Assembly (NCBI GenBank): GCA_029851835.1
Contig: JARKVD010000012.1
Span: 32,830-96,829, forward strand
Reading direction: 5' to 3'
Length of the DNA: 64,000 nt
From: Clostridium sp.
GTDB taxonomy: Bacteria > Bacillota > Clostridia > Clostridiales > Clostridiaceae
How positions within the stretch are numbered: the first letter of the stretch is position 1; every line of letters begins with the position of its first letter. Of this stretch, positions 1-10,670 are shown in pieces. The notes beneath the pieces are model-generated. The model saw nothing but the letters and a program-made list of their open reading frames with translations. It had not been told where the DNA came from and searched no databases. A program made the position numbers and the translations under genes.

Positions 1-1055
1 ACTACTATGCTAAATACCGGTTGAAGAATACTTCCGTCAAAGTATCCATATACGTCTTTACCTAATTCAGCATCAAGAAGGGCCTGTTTTAAAGGTGCGC
101 CTTGAGTCTCTAATAATAGATATTCTAAGGTACTTAAAGCTAAGTATAATTCATCATCAGTAGACCTTCCAGTTACAAAATTCATGGCCATAAATGTCTT
201 TTCTTCTGAATTATCTTCAGCAGAAATAGAATACTCTTTAACTACTTCCTTCATCTTTTCAAATGGTTCTTCCGGAGCAATTTTAGCATCAACTTCTCTT
301 CTCTCAAAGTTAACTAAGTAATTGTCATTTATAAAAGCTAACATTTTCTCAAGATTACCATCTCCATATAAGAAAATAAAGCTGTTTGATGGGTGATAAT
401 ATTTTGCATGGAAGTCTAAAAAATCTTCCTGGGTCAAATCTGGAATAAAATCTGGATCTCCACCTGATTCACACCCATAAGTATTGTTTTCAAATAAGGA
501 GCCTTGAATATTTCTCATTAAAACACCATCTGGAGAAGAAAAAGCTCCCTTCATTTCATTATAAACAACTCCTTTATATGTTAATTCATCTTCGATATTC
601 TCTAGCTCATAATGCCATCCTTCTTGCATTAATATTTCTTTAGTAGAATAAATATTGGGATAAAAAACTGCATCTAAATATACATCCATTAAGTTAAAAA
701 AGTCTTTCTCATTCTTACTTGCTAACGGATATATTGTTTTATCACTAAAAGTCATTGCATTTAAAAATGTGTTTAAAGATCCCTTAATTAACTCAACAAA
801 TGGTTCCTTAGTAGGAAATTTTTTAGAACCACATAAAACACTATGCTCTAATATATGTGCTACTCCAGTATCATCACTTGGAGGAGTTTTAAATCCAATA
901 GAAAAAACTTTATTAGAATCATCATTCTCTAAATGTAAAAGTTTCGCTCCTGTTTTTTCATGCTCAAATATTCTAGCTATGGAATTTAACTCTTCTACCT
1001 TTTCTTGTCTTTCTAATTTAAATCCATGATATACTTTACCAACTTTATATTCCAT
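1..1055 (-). CDS. M16C (presequence protease/HypA-like) insulinase-family metallopeptidase, N-terminal part, truncated by window edge
   Basis: Reverse-strand translation from ATG at 1055 gives MEYKVGKVYHGFKLERQEKVEELNSIARIFEHEKTGAKLLHLENDDSNKVFSIGFKTPPSDDTGVAHILEHSVLCGS..., with the inverted zinc motif HxxEH (HILEH). Open to the window edge; absent from the ORF track because no stop lies in the window. Confidence 0.93.
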   Translation of the reverse strand, partial: MEYKVGKVYHGFKLERQEKVEELNSIARIFEHEKTGAKLLHLENDDSNKVFSIGFKTPPSDDTGVAHILEHSVLCGSKKFPTKEPFVELIKGSLNTFLNAMTFSDKTIYPLASKNEKDFFNLMDVYLDAVFYPNIYSTKEILMQEGWHYELENIEDELTYKGVVYNEMKGAFSSPDGVLMRNIQGSLFENNTYGCESGGDPDFIPDLTQEDFLDFHAKYYHPSNSFIFLYGDGNLEKMLAFINDNYLVNFERREVDAKIAPEEPFEKMKEVVKEYSISAEDNSEEKTFMAMNFVTGRSTDDELYLALSTLEYLLLETQGAPLKQALLDAELGKDVYGYFDGSILQPVFSIV

Positions 1056-1223
1056 ACTAATCCTCCTAATTAAACGTATGTAATTTTATTATGTGTACTA
1101 TAAACATTAGTTTAAGATTTTACATCAACCACTCAAGCTTTATCCGCTCAATTTATTTTGCAGTGAGCCTTATAATATTATTTATCCTCATAATATTAAT
1201 ATTCCCTAATTATATTTAATTAA

Positions 1224-1309
1224 AAGAAACTCCTTCTCATATTTATTCGAAGGAGTACTCCACTTAGTAAGTTCTAGCTATCCAAATCAAAGATTTGGAC
1301 TCTTACTTA
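1224..1309 (-). repeat. Dispersed intergenic repeat copy A
   Basis: Reverse complement taagtaagagtccaaatctttgatttggatag..gaacttact..ccttcgaataaatatgagaaggagtttc aligns with copies B, C and D; contains perfect hairpins TCCAAATC-AAA-GATTTGGA and ACTCCTTC..GAAGGAGT. Confidence 0.7.
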
Positions 1310-1384
1310 TAGAGAGTTAATACTAAGTACACATAGTATTATCCCTCTAATATGTTCTCTAATTTAATTATTCTACTCTACCTT

Positions 1385-4300
1385 TCAAATCTCCTCTAAC
1401 ATTGGAACCATTATTTTAGCTAAAGTATTAATATAATTTAATTGATCATAATTAAATTCCTTATGATTTATGGATGAAGAAAGATGTATAGCACCAATAA
1501 TCTTTTTCTTATTCTTTAATAAAACAACCATGTTAGATTTAATATCTGGAATTACCATTGATTTGTTATACTGTTTAATACAACTCCAATCAATTCCACA
1601 TATATTTTCATTTGACTCTATTGCTGAATTTACAACATGCATACTATATTCTGTATCAATAACTTCATATTTATTAATACTTTTGCAATATTGATTTGCT
1701 ATCTGATTTTCTTTAATCCTATAAAGAGTACATATATCTGCTTCTGTTATCTCTGCTATACGATTCATTGTATTAACTATTTTTTCATTGATTGAAATAT
1801 CTTCATTTATTAAGTCTATAAACTCAATTACCGTGGACACATTCTTATAATCCTGATCTCCACTTCCTACAAATATACCGCTTAATCTATTAGTAGTACT
1901 TATCTTGAATCCAAAAGATTCACTCCATACTTTGGTTCTATTACGTCCTCCACTTTTCGCCTCATATAAGGCTTGATCTGATTTTTCAATTAGTTCGTCA
2001 TAGGTAGTTGCATGTGTCGGATAACTTGCGACACCCATACTTACCGTAACTTCCCGTTTATCCCCCATAAGTTTTTCTTCTCTTATTTTATTTCTAATTC
2101 TCTCTGCAATAACTTCAGCCTCGTTTACCCCAATATCAGGAAGAACAATAATAAACTCTTCACCACCATATCTTCCAATAATATCATTCTTACGAATATT
2201 ATTTAATATGGTCTTACATAATCTACTTAGTACACTGTCTCCCATCCTATGTCCATAGTTATCATTTATTTCTTTAAACTTATCAATATCAAGCATTATT
2301 ATAGAAAATTCTGTACCATAGGTATAAGATTTCTCTATTTGCTCTTGAACAAAGACTTCTAAATGCTTTCTCATCAGTGCACTAGTTAAATTATCTATAC
2401 TTGAGCTCTTTCTAATATTATCTCTATCAATAATCATATATAGTATTCTTGAAATATTAAAACACTTTTTCATAGTATTGATATTAATATTATTTATTCT
2501 TTTAGTGCTTTCTACATAAATATATCCAACTAAATCATTTGTATATTCGTGGCTATTAGCTACTCTCCCACCTTTTAGAATTTGTATAATAGGGATGCAC
2601 ATAATAGTTTTATTATTATCTACATCATAGCTAAAAACTTCACCACTAATACTAATAGTTCTTTTTTCCTTTGAGATTAATGGTATTTTCTTACTTCTAA
2701 CTATATTGATTAAAGACAAATCATCTGGTATATTCTTCTCTTGATCTGTTGAGGCTGCAACCTTTACCTTTCCTTCATTTTCAACTAAAATCGTAGTCTT
2801 ACATGAAACAGACAATAGATTAATATATTTGCATATAATGTTCAAATTTTCATTGATATTCCCATTCAGTTTACCAAGCATATTATCAACGGTATTTAAA
2901 TCCTCAAAATAACTTCTATTCTGCATTTTAAGCTCTTTTAGAAATATGGAATTAACTATATTTTGTTTCATTAACCCATTTAAATATTCAACTATGTTTT
3001 TAACATTAGAAACATTAACTTCTATATTCGAATTTGCTTTAATTACTCCATAATGCTGTCTTACTTTCATTAATAGTTCAAAAGCTTCGATTATATTTGG
3101 ATTGATGTTTATAAATTTTTCTACGTAATTGTTTGGCATTCCTTCAAGTGTATCTATAATTAAACCACAGCATTCATATATATATCCAGCTGTGCAAGTA
3201 TAATTTTCTTCTTTATAATAACCCTTAGCTAACTGAAAGTTTATTTTCCAAGAAAGCACTAGGTTTTTATCTTTTATCACTTCTAGTCTATCAGCAAGTT
3301 TTCTATAATTACTATCTTGATTTAAAACTACACCTAAATATTCAATCTCAACCTTATTTACACCTGACTTAATTGATTCTTTATTTTTTAAAATATATTT
3401 GTAAACCTCAATTGCATCATCTTCAAATCCTAAATATATAAGCTTATTTATGCAATAACATAACATTGAGACCCTAAAATCCATATATAGAATTTTTTCA
3501 GATGATTTGATAATTAAATCTATATTGACATTACTTCTGTCATAACATAAGCAATAAATATTATGAAGAAGAGCAATTTCGTATCCTACTAAAGACTTAG
3601 AATTTCCTAGAATTTCAAGCCCCTGCTCTAAGTATTTCTTACCTTCCTCTTTACTTCCAGTTATCTCTGAAATAAAATACATGAAAATACAATAAGGTCC
3701 AGCTTCCTGCCAATATTTCATATAATCTTTATCAATATAATGACTACATAGCTTTGCATATCTGTAGCTTTCATTGTATTTACCTTTTTTATATAATATT
3801 GTTCCTATATATGAAAAGTTATAAAAATTAGATGATAAAACTTCACTCTCCATTGCTTTATTAGATGAAACATTAAAATACTCATAAGCTTTACTATAGT
3901 TCATCATCACATAATGCACAAAGCCTAAATTAGATAAACAATTAACCTTGTAGGAGTCATCATCTACTAATGCAACTAAACTATTAGATTTTTCGAACCA
4001 CTTTAATGCCTCTTCTTCACATTGTAAATAATCACTATATAAGACTCCCATACTATTAGTTATTCTACATAACCTTTTAGTAAAATTAAGCTTTTCACAT
4101 CTTTCAACCATTTGTTTCAAAAGTTCTAAACTCTCAATTTCTTTACCTTGAACAACTAAAGAATCAATATAGTAATTCATAAAAGCTAGTCTATATTCCT
4201 CATCCTCTTCCTCACATAAACTTATTCCATAATTACATAATTCTTTTACGCTGTCATACTCCTGTTTATTGTACTTTCTCCAAATAATCATTGATAAATA

Positions 4301-6769
4301 CTTAATTTTACCAAGTCTATAATCAGATTTATTTACAGCGGCCCTCATTTTTTTTAAATACTTAGTAACGTTTTTGTCATACCCAAGATCTATTGATAAA
4401 AATAGAATTTCTCTTAAAATATCTATATATTCATTTAGATACTTTTCTTCATTACAAAGGTTTTGGGCAGATAAATAATAATCCATACTTGTCTTTTTTT
4501 CTGATAGTTTATTATATAACTCACCTAGACTCATATTAGCTGCAATCTCTTCTTTTCTAAGATCTTCAAACTCTCTATTTTCATCTATAAAATTTAATAT
4601 TTTAAAATTAAACTTTATAGCCTCTTCAATCTTATTTAGCTTTTCTAATTCCTTTTTCCTTGCTTTATAAAATTCTAAAATTCTCTTATCCTTAACCTTT
4701 TCTAAATGATATATTATCTCATCAATATACTCACCTTGGTTCTCATCATCAAATGACATTAAGATTTTAGCAATTTCATTATGTTTTTTAATACTTAAAT
4801 TCTCATCTATACTTCTATATAAATAATTTTTTAAAAACTTATTATAAAAAGTATATTTAGTAGATTTATTATTTGTGGTCTTAGATAAAATTCCTTTTGA
4901 AATTAAATATGTTAAACTCTCTCTTAGCTTTTCCTTAGATAAGTTCAAAAACTCTACTATTATTGATAAATTTATAGGCATATAAAAATATGACATTTCA
5001 TGAAGTATATCTAAATATTCTTCCTCTAACCCTGAAAGTTGATTTCTGCATACTTCTTCCATATCAGTAGACATGTATATTTCATGATTAGAAATTTTCT
5101 TCCACATTCCATCAGACTCATCTATATATATTACCTTCTTATCTCTAAGATATTTAATTCCCTCTTCTACTAACAGTGGATTACCCATGGAATGCCTATA
5201 TAATATATCCGTAAAGCCTTCTGAAATTTTATCTACGTTAAGTATATTCTTTAAAACTCTCGATGTCATTTCTTCACTTAAAGGTGTAAGATGGATTTCT
5301 AAATCTACTTTGTTTTTTATTTTACTTAACATTTCTGTAAAATCAGAATTTCCAAGACAATCTCCATCTCGATAAGAAATAATAACAAGAAGATTTCTAG
5401 AACATCTCGATCTACTTAAAATATATTGGATAATACCTAGCGTAAAGGTATCATACATATGAATATTATCCAAAATAATTATTCCTTGCTTATCAGCATA
5501 GTACTCTAACAAAAACAAGGATATTTTAATCATTAAAGCCACATTATTTTTTATCTTGAACTCTACACTTCCATAGTTATCTGTTGTATCTTCTCCATAC
5601 ATTTCTGGAATTACCATAGATAACTCTTTTTTATATTTATTTAAAAGACTTTTATCTGCATTTGTAACTACCTGCTTTAATAAATTACTGATAGCAATGC
5701 TACTTCCATAATCAGTAACATAAAAACAGCTTAAATAATTTTTATAATCAGTCTGAATCAAATGCTTTATATGTGTAATTAATCTAGTTTTTCCGATTCC
5801 AATTTCTCCGTGAATTAGAATAACACTTTGATTACTTTTTTCATTTATACCTTCACTTATTGATTTAATTATATTAGAAACTTCTTCATTTCTTCCTATC
5901 AATGGGGTATTAAAATTTAATTTCTCCTTTTTATTACTTACAAATGAATATGTTGTGTCAAACACCTTATTTACTTCATCTATAATATCAAGAATTTTAT
6001 AATCTTTACTTTTAACATTCTTGTACAAATTATAAATAAGGGTGCTCATTTTTTCACCAATTAACTGTAAATATTGATGCTTCTTTTCACTACTAAGAGT
6101 TTCGTCTATATCCTGCTGAATCCTTCCATATAATCTTACTCCTTTATTTTGAAGAACAATACTAATGAGTATTTCTTTCAGTTTTTCAACATAATATGGT
6201 TCATGAGGAGCTTTACTACTGGTAAAAATGGTATCCTTGTAATTATCACTAGACTCATAATGTATAGGTATGCCCAGCTCTCTACAATCTAACAAGGCAG
6301 TTATCTTATCCTTTAATTTAACTCTATTATCTTTTGAAACATATATACTCTCTACACTAAAAGGCATTATTTTTATATAACTATAACATTGCTCTTGAGC
6401 TAATCTACATATGTCTACAAATATATCTAATAATACAGACTCCTCAATTTCATCAAATATATCCATTAATAATTTATAGTCGCTAATTGAATCTGTAACG
6501 TAGAAATACTCAATCTTTTTATCTTTACTACTTAAATTCATAGTAGAACCAAACTCAAGTATATTTACACATGTATCTTTTAAAATGCTAATCTTTTCAA
6601 ACTCATTAATGCATATTTCTAAAAGTGTTTTTTCAACATGAATAGAATTTAATATATACACATTTACCTTTTTCTTATTTTTTGTAATATCTACAGCCTC
6701 ATACATAGAATAGGATCTACTATTGCTAAGCAGCTTGTCTATCCTATATTTCCCATTAATTAATCTCAT
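1385..6769 (-). CDS. Giant multi-domain signalling protein: degenerate Ser/Thr-kinase-like N-terminus, AAA/STAND NTPase, TPR-like region, GAF, GGDEF (GGEEF, I-site RKND), C-terminal GAF-like
   Basis: 1794-aa ORF with SD taggtgg. Walker A GEIGIGKT, Walker B-like GIIILDNIH, RKNDIIGRYGGEEF, and helical repeats between. Kinase-like start (GKYRIDKLLSNS) lacks visible HRD and DFG. Confidence 0.88.
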   Translation of the reverse strand: MRLINGKYRIDKLLSNSRSYSMYEAVDITKNKKKVNVYILNSIHVEKTLLEICINEFEKISILKDTCVNILEFGSTMNLSSKDKKIEYFYVTDSISDYKLLMDIFDEIEESVLLDIFVDICRLAQEQCYSYIKIMPFSVESIYVSKDNRVKLKDKITALLDCRELGIPIHYESSDNYKDTIFTSSKAPHEPYYVEKLKEILISIVLQNKGVRLYGRIQQDIDETLSSEKKHQYLQLIGEKMSTLIYNLYKNVKSKDYKILDIIDEVNKVFDTTYSFVSNKKEKLNFNTPLIGRNEEVSNIIKSISEGINEKSNQSVILIHGEIGIGKTRLITHIKHLIQTDYKNYLSCFYVTDYGSSIAISNLLKQVVTNADKSLLNKYKKELSMVIPEMYGEDTTDNYGSVEFKIKNNVALMIKISLFLLEYYADKQGIIILDNIHMYDTFTLGIIQYILSRSRCSRNLLVIISYRDGDCLGNSDFTEMLSKIKNKVDLEIHLTPLSEEMTSRVLKNILNVDKISEGFTDILYRHSMGNPLLVEEGIKYLRDKKVIYIDESDGMWKKISNHEIYMSTDMEEVCRNQLSGLEEEYLDILHEMSYFYMPINLSIIVEFLNLSKEKLRESLTYLISKGILSKTTNNKSTKYTFYNKFLKNYLYRSIDENLSIKKHNEIAKILMSFDDENQGEYIDEIIYHLEKVKDKRILEFYKARKKELEKLNKIEEAIKFNFKILNFIDENREFEDLRKEEIAANMSLGELYNKLSEKKTSMDYYLSAQNLCNEEKYLNEYIDILREILFLSIDLGYDKNVTKYLKKMRAAVNKSDYRLGKIKYLSMIIWRKYNKQEYDSVKELCNYGISLCEEEDEEYRLAFMNYYIDSLVVQGKEIESLELLKQMVERCEKLNFTKRLCRITNSMGVLYSDYLQCEEEALKWFEKSNSLVALVDDDSYKVNCLSNLGFVHYVMMNYSKAYEYFNVSSNKAMESEVLSSNFYNFSYIGTILYKKGKYNESYRYAKLCSHYIDKDYMKYWQEAGPYCIFMYFISEITGSKEEGKKYLEQGLEILGNSKSLVGYEIALLHNIYCLCYDRSNVNIDLIIKSSEKILYMDFRVSMLCYCINKLIYLGFEDDAIEVYKYILKNKESIKSGVNKVEIEYLGVVLNQDSNYRKLADRLEVIKDKNLVLSWKINFQLAKGYYKEENYTCTAGYIYECCGLIIDTLEGMPNNYVEKFININPNIIEAFELLMKVRQHYGVIKANSNIEVNVSNVKNIVEYLNGLMKQNIVNSIFLKELKMQNRSYFEDLNTVDNMLGKLNGNINENLNIICKYINLLSVSCKTTILVENEGKVKVAASTDQEKNIPDDLSLINIVRSKKIPLISKEKRTISISGEVFSYDVDNNKTIMCIPIIQILKGGRVANSHEYTNDLVGYIYVESTKRINNININTMKKCFNISRILYMIIDRDNIRKSSSIDNLTSALMRKHLEVFVQEQIEKSYTYGTEFSIIMLDIDKFKEINDNYGHRMGDSVLSRLCKTILNNIRKNDIIGRYGGEEFIIVLPDIGVNEAEVIAERIRNKIREEKLMGDKREVTVSMGVASYPTHATTYDELIEKSDQALYEAKSGGRNRTKVWSESFGFKISTTNRLSGIFVGSGDQDYKNVSTVIEFIDLINEDISINEKIVNTMNRIAEITEADICTLYRIKENQIANQYCKSINKYEVIDTEYSMHVVNSAIESNENICGIDWSCIKQYNKSMVIPDIKSNMVVLLKNKKKIIGAIHLSSSINHKEFNYDQLNYINTLAKIMVPMLEEI

Positions 6770-6906
6770 AGTAATACCACCTATACAAATAATAAATAAT
6801 AAAAATTAACCCCATTAATTTTTATATACTTAGATATAATATTATATCACACCTTGTAATTTTATGGTATATAATACATATTTTTAGCATTATTTCCCTT
6901 AATCTC

Positions 6907-6941
6907 AAAAAAATAATATCTCCTAAGAGATATTATTTTTT
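6907..6941 (-). terminator. Intrinsic terminator of map
   Basis: Hairpin aaaaaataatatctc-ctaa-gagatattatttttt adjoining the map stop codon. Confidence 0.8.
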
Positions 6942-7806
6942 ATGTCAAAATTTCATATCCATTTTCAGTTACCAAAATTGTATGCTCCCACTGAGCTGAT
7001 AATTTTCCATCCGCTGTAACTGCAGTCCATTCATCTTCCAATATTTCAACTTCTGCAACTCCCTCATTTATCATAGGTTCAATTGTGAAAGTCATGCCTG
7101 GAAGTAAAATCATGCCTTCCCCTCTTTCACCTATATGAGGTACAAATGGATCCTCATGGAACTCATTTCCTATTCCATGTCCACCAAAATCATATACTAC
7201 TGAATATCCTTTACTTGTGGCATATTCATTAATAACAAAACCTATGTCTCCTAAAGTATTAAAAGGCTTAACTTCCTCAATTCCTCTTCTTAAGCATTCC
7301 TTAGTAGTCTCAACTAAGTCCTTTGCCTTATCACTTACATTTCCTATCATAAATGTTCTGTTAGCGTCACCATAATATCCGTCTAAAATACATGTAACAT
7401 CAACATTTACAATATCTCCATCCTTGATAATAGTATTTTCATCTGGTATTCCATGGCATACAACCTCATTTATTGAAATGCAAGTACTCTTTGGATATCC
7501 ATGATATCCTAGTGGTGCTGGATATGCCCCTTTAGCTACAGTATATTCATGCACCCACTTGTTTACTTCTTCAGTAGATATTCCAACACATATTTTTTCC
7601 TCTACCATATCTAAAATTTCTTTTGTTAAAGCCGATGCTTTTCTTATACCCTCAATATCCTTAGATGATTTAATAATATCTCTTGGTATCTCATAACCTA
7701 CTTGTTGACTTAGTTTTTCTAAATACATATCTTGATCCATATGACACTTTTTATATTTAATACCGCTTCCACACCAGCAAGCATCATTTCTGTTTATTTT
7801 ATTCAT
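6940..7806 (-). CDS. map: Methionine aminopeptidase type I with N-terminal SEC-C zinc motif
   Basis: N-terminal NDACWCGSGIKYKKCH (SEC-C), then MetAP motifs NVDVTCILDGYYGDANRTF, GHGIGNEFHEDP, TIEPMI. Confidence 0.95.
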   Translation of the reverse strand: MNKINRNDACWCGSGIKYKKCHMDQDMYLEKLSQQVGYEIPRDIIKSSKDIEGIRKASALTKEILDMVEEKICVGISTEEVNKWVHEYTVAKGAYPAPLGYHGYPKSTCISINEVVCHGIPDENTIIKDGDIVNVDVTCILDGYYGDANRTFMIGNVSDKAKDLVETTKECLRRGIEEVKPFNTLGDIGFVINEYATSKGYSVVYDFGGHGIGNEFHEDPFVPHIGERGEGMILLPGMTFTIEPMINEGVAEVEILEDEWTAVTADGKLSAQWEHTILVTENGYEILT

Positions 7807-7869
7807 AACTTACCTCCGATTAAAGTATATAAATCCACGACTTATAAACACCTTATAAATTTATCTTTT

Positions 7870-7942
7870 TAAGTGAGACTCCAAATCTTTGATTTTATCA
7901 GTGGAACTTACTTCCCTGAATCAACCTGAAGTGGGTTTACAT
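7870..7942 (+). repeat. Dispersed intergenic repeat copy B
   Basis: taagtgagactccaaatctttgattttatcagtggaacttacttccctgaatcaacctgaagtgggttta aligns to copies A, C and D. Confidence 0.7.
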
Positions 7943-8018
7943 ATATTATATCACTTATTCTAATTTATTAAATTTATTTTATGTCTATATTTTCATTATA
8001 AATTTATATGTTGACTCT

Positions 8019-8669
8019 TTAAAAGTGATAAGTATAAATATATCTTCCTTTACCATTCCTCAACAATCTCCAATACTCATTAAGAGAAACATGCTTCCTA
8101 TTTGCACTATGCTGTGCAGCAAAAATATCATGTTTATCAATTGTAATATTAAACTCCTTTGACGTTATAATTTGTGTATGATATGGCTTTCTTCTTTCAT
8201 CTGCATACTGCACAACATCCCCAACCATTAAGTGCTCATACAATTCATCAAATCTATCTATCGCTTCTTCAACCGTATACTCCTTATATCCTTTAGCCAT
8301 ACCGTTCCCTATATCTCCATTATAGCCCCAGTATAACCTAAAGTATTCCGAACTTCTCCATGTTAAAGAGCATTTTCTAAGGTTCATTGGGTCTCTTGTA
8401 TAACAAAACCAGGCTGTTTCCTTTTCATAATCATATCCAACCATCTTCATTCCACCAGCAACTAATGCCTGGCAAATAAAATTAGTGCAATCATTATCCT
8501 TGTAAAGAGGATACTCCTTTGTATTTGGCGCCTCAGCATAAGTTTGTGCATATGCTATGGCAGCTTCTCTATTATAAGAGTATTTTACTTCACGTACTCT
8601 TTTACTTTTAAGTAGGGTTTTTCTTAAGCTTTTTTGGAATTTACGAAATATATTTCTATTCTTCATCAT
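8019..8669 (-). CDS. Putative amidase-domain protein (Amidase_6-like)
   Basis: YNREAAIAYAQTYAEAPNTKEYPLYKDNDCTNFICQALVAGG and later HTQIITS, typical of this NlpC/P60-like amidase family. Confidence 0.8.
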   Translation of the reverse strand: MMKNRNIFRKFQKSLRKTLLKSKRVREVKYSYNREAAIAYAQTYAEAPNTKEYPLYKDNDCTNFICQALVAGGMKMVGYDYEKETAWFCYTRDPMNLRKCSLTWRSSEYFRLYWGYNGDIGNGMAKGYKEYTVEEAIDRFDELYEHLMVGDVVQYADERRKPYHTQIITSKEFNITIDKHDIFAAQHSANRKHVSLNEYWRLLRNGKGRYIYTYHF

Positions 8670-8794
8670 AACCTCCCTGCTTAAACATTTTAAGTTGTAT
8701 TAATCAGCATTCATCTGATTATTAATAATACATCTTGTTCCATATACTTATTATACTAATGCACTAATTATATGGTGTCTAAAACCTTTTAACA

Positions 8795-9664
8795 TTATCT
8801 CTTATCACTTTCAAAGAATAAAGCTAAAACTCCAGCACCCGTATGACTACCAATTGTAGGTCCTAGTATATTTATTACACAGTCTTTCACATTCCCTTTT
8901 TTACGGCATAGCTTCTCTAAATACTTAGCTTCCTCATAACAATCCCCATGAGAAATAGTTATCAGTTGCATTTCATCTGAAGACTTTTCTGTAAAAATTT
9001 TAGCAAGCTCATGAATGGACTTCTTCCTTCCCCTAGCTTTATATAATGGAATTAACTTTCCATAATTGTCAACATGAAGTATTGGTTTAATATCTAGGAG
9101 AGTTCCTACAGTAGCTGCTGTACTTGAAACACGACCTCCTTTTTTTAGATGATGCAAATCATCTACAGTAAAATAGTGATTTACTTTTAACTTCACATCT
9201 TCAATATAATCTACTATTTCACCCTTACTTTTATCTGCCTTCATCATCTCATAAACCTTTATAGCTATAAATCCAATTCCCATGCTGGCTGATAAGGTAT
9301 CTATTACGTTAATATCACAATCTGTATACTTCTCCTTAAGATTATTTACAGCAACAACAGCATTATTAGCGGTACCTGAAAGTCCTGATGATAGAGCTAA
9401 GTATATAACTGACTTTCCTTCTAAAATTAACTTTTCAAAAGCCTCCTCAAATTTATAAGTATTTACCTGAGATGTTGTATATATTTCTCCTTTTCTCATA
9501 TTATCGTAAAACCGCTTTAAATCAAGAGTCTGGCCAAAGTAATCCTCTAAGGTTTTTTCTTCTATGTTACAACTTAAAGCTAAGCCCATTACGTTAGGCT
9601 GCTGAATAAAACCTATAGGTAAATCACTCCCTGAATCTACCATAAGTATTAAATTTTCTCTCAT
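8795..9664 (-). CDS. DegV family protein (fatty-acid binding)
   Basis: MVDSGSDLP, TTSQVN, LSSGLSGTANNA, HHLKKGGRVS signatures. Confidence 0.93.
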   Translation of the reverse strand: MRENLILMVDSGSDLPIGFIQQPNVMGLALSCNIEEKTLEDYFGQTLDLKRFYDNMRKGEIYTTSQVNTYKFEEAFEKLILEGKSVIYLALSSGLSGTANNAVVAVNNLKEKYTDCDINVIDTLSASMGIGFIAIKVYEMMKADKSKGEIVDYIEDVKLKVNHYFTVDDLHHLKKGGRVSSTAATVGTLLDIKPILHVDNYGKLIPLYKARGRKKSIHELAKIFTEKSSDEMQLITISHGDCYEEAKYLEKLCRKKGNVKDCVINILGPTIGSHTGAGVLALFFESDKR

Positions 9665-9739
9665 ATCTCATACCCCCTTCAGTTATAATTCTTATCATGT
9701 TACTAAAATAAAATACAATAAGTTCACGAAAATAAAATA

Positions 9740-9817
9740 AGACTAATTAATTATGATACATACTATAATTTTACTATATTTTAAGTAATTTTCCAGTATA
9801 ATCAAGTTAATTAGTCT
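9740..9817. repeat. Inverted repeat, 11-bp perfect arms AGACTAATTAA / TTAATTAGTCT, 56-nt spacer
   Basis: Read directly downstream of accA. Confidence 0.7.
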
Positions 9818-9836
9818 AATATTATAAAATTTTATT

Positions 9837-10646
9837 TTAATTTTCAATAAATCTTCCTAGTTTTCTGAACTTATAATAACGCTTTATAAGCAGTGAATCT
9901 ATTGATTCTTTTTCAAATCTTTCAATTGCCTCATTTAAGTTAACAGATATACGGTGTATCATGGCATCAAAATCTTCTTGAGCACCACCTGCTGGTTCTT
10001 TAATGGTTCTATCTATAATTCCAAATTGTAATAAATGTTCTGCAGTAATCTTCATTCTTTCTGCAGCTTCCTTTGACTTAGAGGCATCTCTGTATAATAT
10101 AGATGCAAATCCTTCAGGTGATAAGACAGAGTAAATAGAGTTTTCTAGCATCCAAACTTCATCTGCTACTGCTAAAGCTAAAGCTCCACCACTTCCACCT
10201 TCACCAATAAGCATGGATATAATTGGTGTCTTTAAGTTACTCATAGCCATTAGATTTTTAGCTATTGCTTCTCCAATACCTCGCTCTTCGGACTCCATGC
10301 CACAGAAAGCTCCTGGAGTATCCACAAATATAACAACCGGTCTTTTAAACTTTTCAGCCTGCTTCATTAACCTTAAAGCTTTTCTATAGCCCTCCGGCTT
10401 TGGCATTCCAAAGTTTCTATCAACATTTTCCTTTGTTGACTTTCCCTTTTGAATTCCTATAACAGTTACACTTCTGTTATTAAACTTAGCAATCCCACCA
10501 ACTATTGCTCCATCTTCTCCAAAATATCTATCACCCTTAAGTTCTATAAAATCTTCAAAGATGCTGTTTATATAATCTAATGCCCTAGGTCTCTTAGTAT
10601 TTCTAGATATAGTTACCTTATCCCATGCAGCATTTCTTTCATCCAT
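9837..10646 (-). CDS. accA: Acetyl-CoA carboxylase carboxyltransferase subunit alpha
   Basis: FVDTPGAFCGMESEERG, GEGGSGGALALAVAD; in fab/acc operon. Confidence 0.96.
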   Translation of the reverse strand: MDERNAAWDKVTISRNTKRPRALDYINSIFEDFIELKGDRYFGEDGAIVGGIAKFNNRSVTVIGIQKGKSTKENVDRNFGMPKPEGYRKALRLMKQAEKFKRPVVIFVDTPGAFCGMESEERGIGEAIAKNLMAMSNLKTPIISMLIGEGGSGGALALAVADEVWMLENSIYSVLSPEGFASILYRDASKSKEAAERMKITAEHLLQFGIIDRTIKEPAGGAQEDFDAMIHRISVNLNEAIERFEKESIDSLLIKRYYKFRKLGRFIEN

Positions 10647-10670
10647 TTACTACACCTCCCTGCTTTGCTC

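Noticed and set aside
769-1029. 86-aa + strand ORF
   Set aside because: Antisense to the M16C peptidase reading frame, which has a clear HxxEH motif.
8019-8669. Amidase-domain protein as a contact-dependent toxin or phage lysin
   Set aside because: No immunity-like gene, secretion domain or phage context nearby; ordinary clostridial amidase-domain protein.
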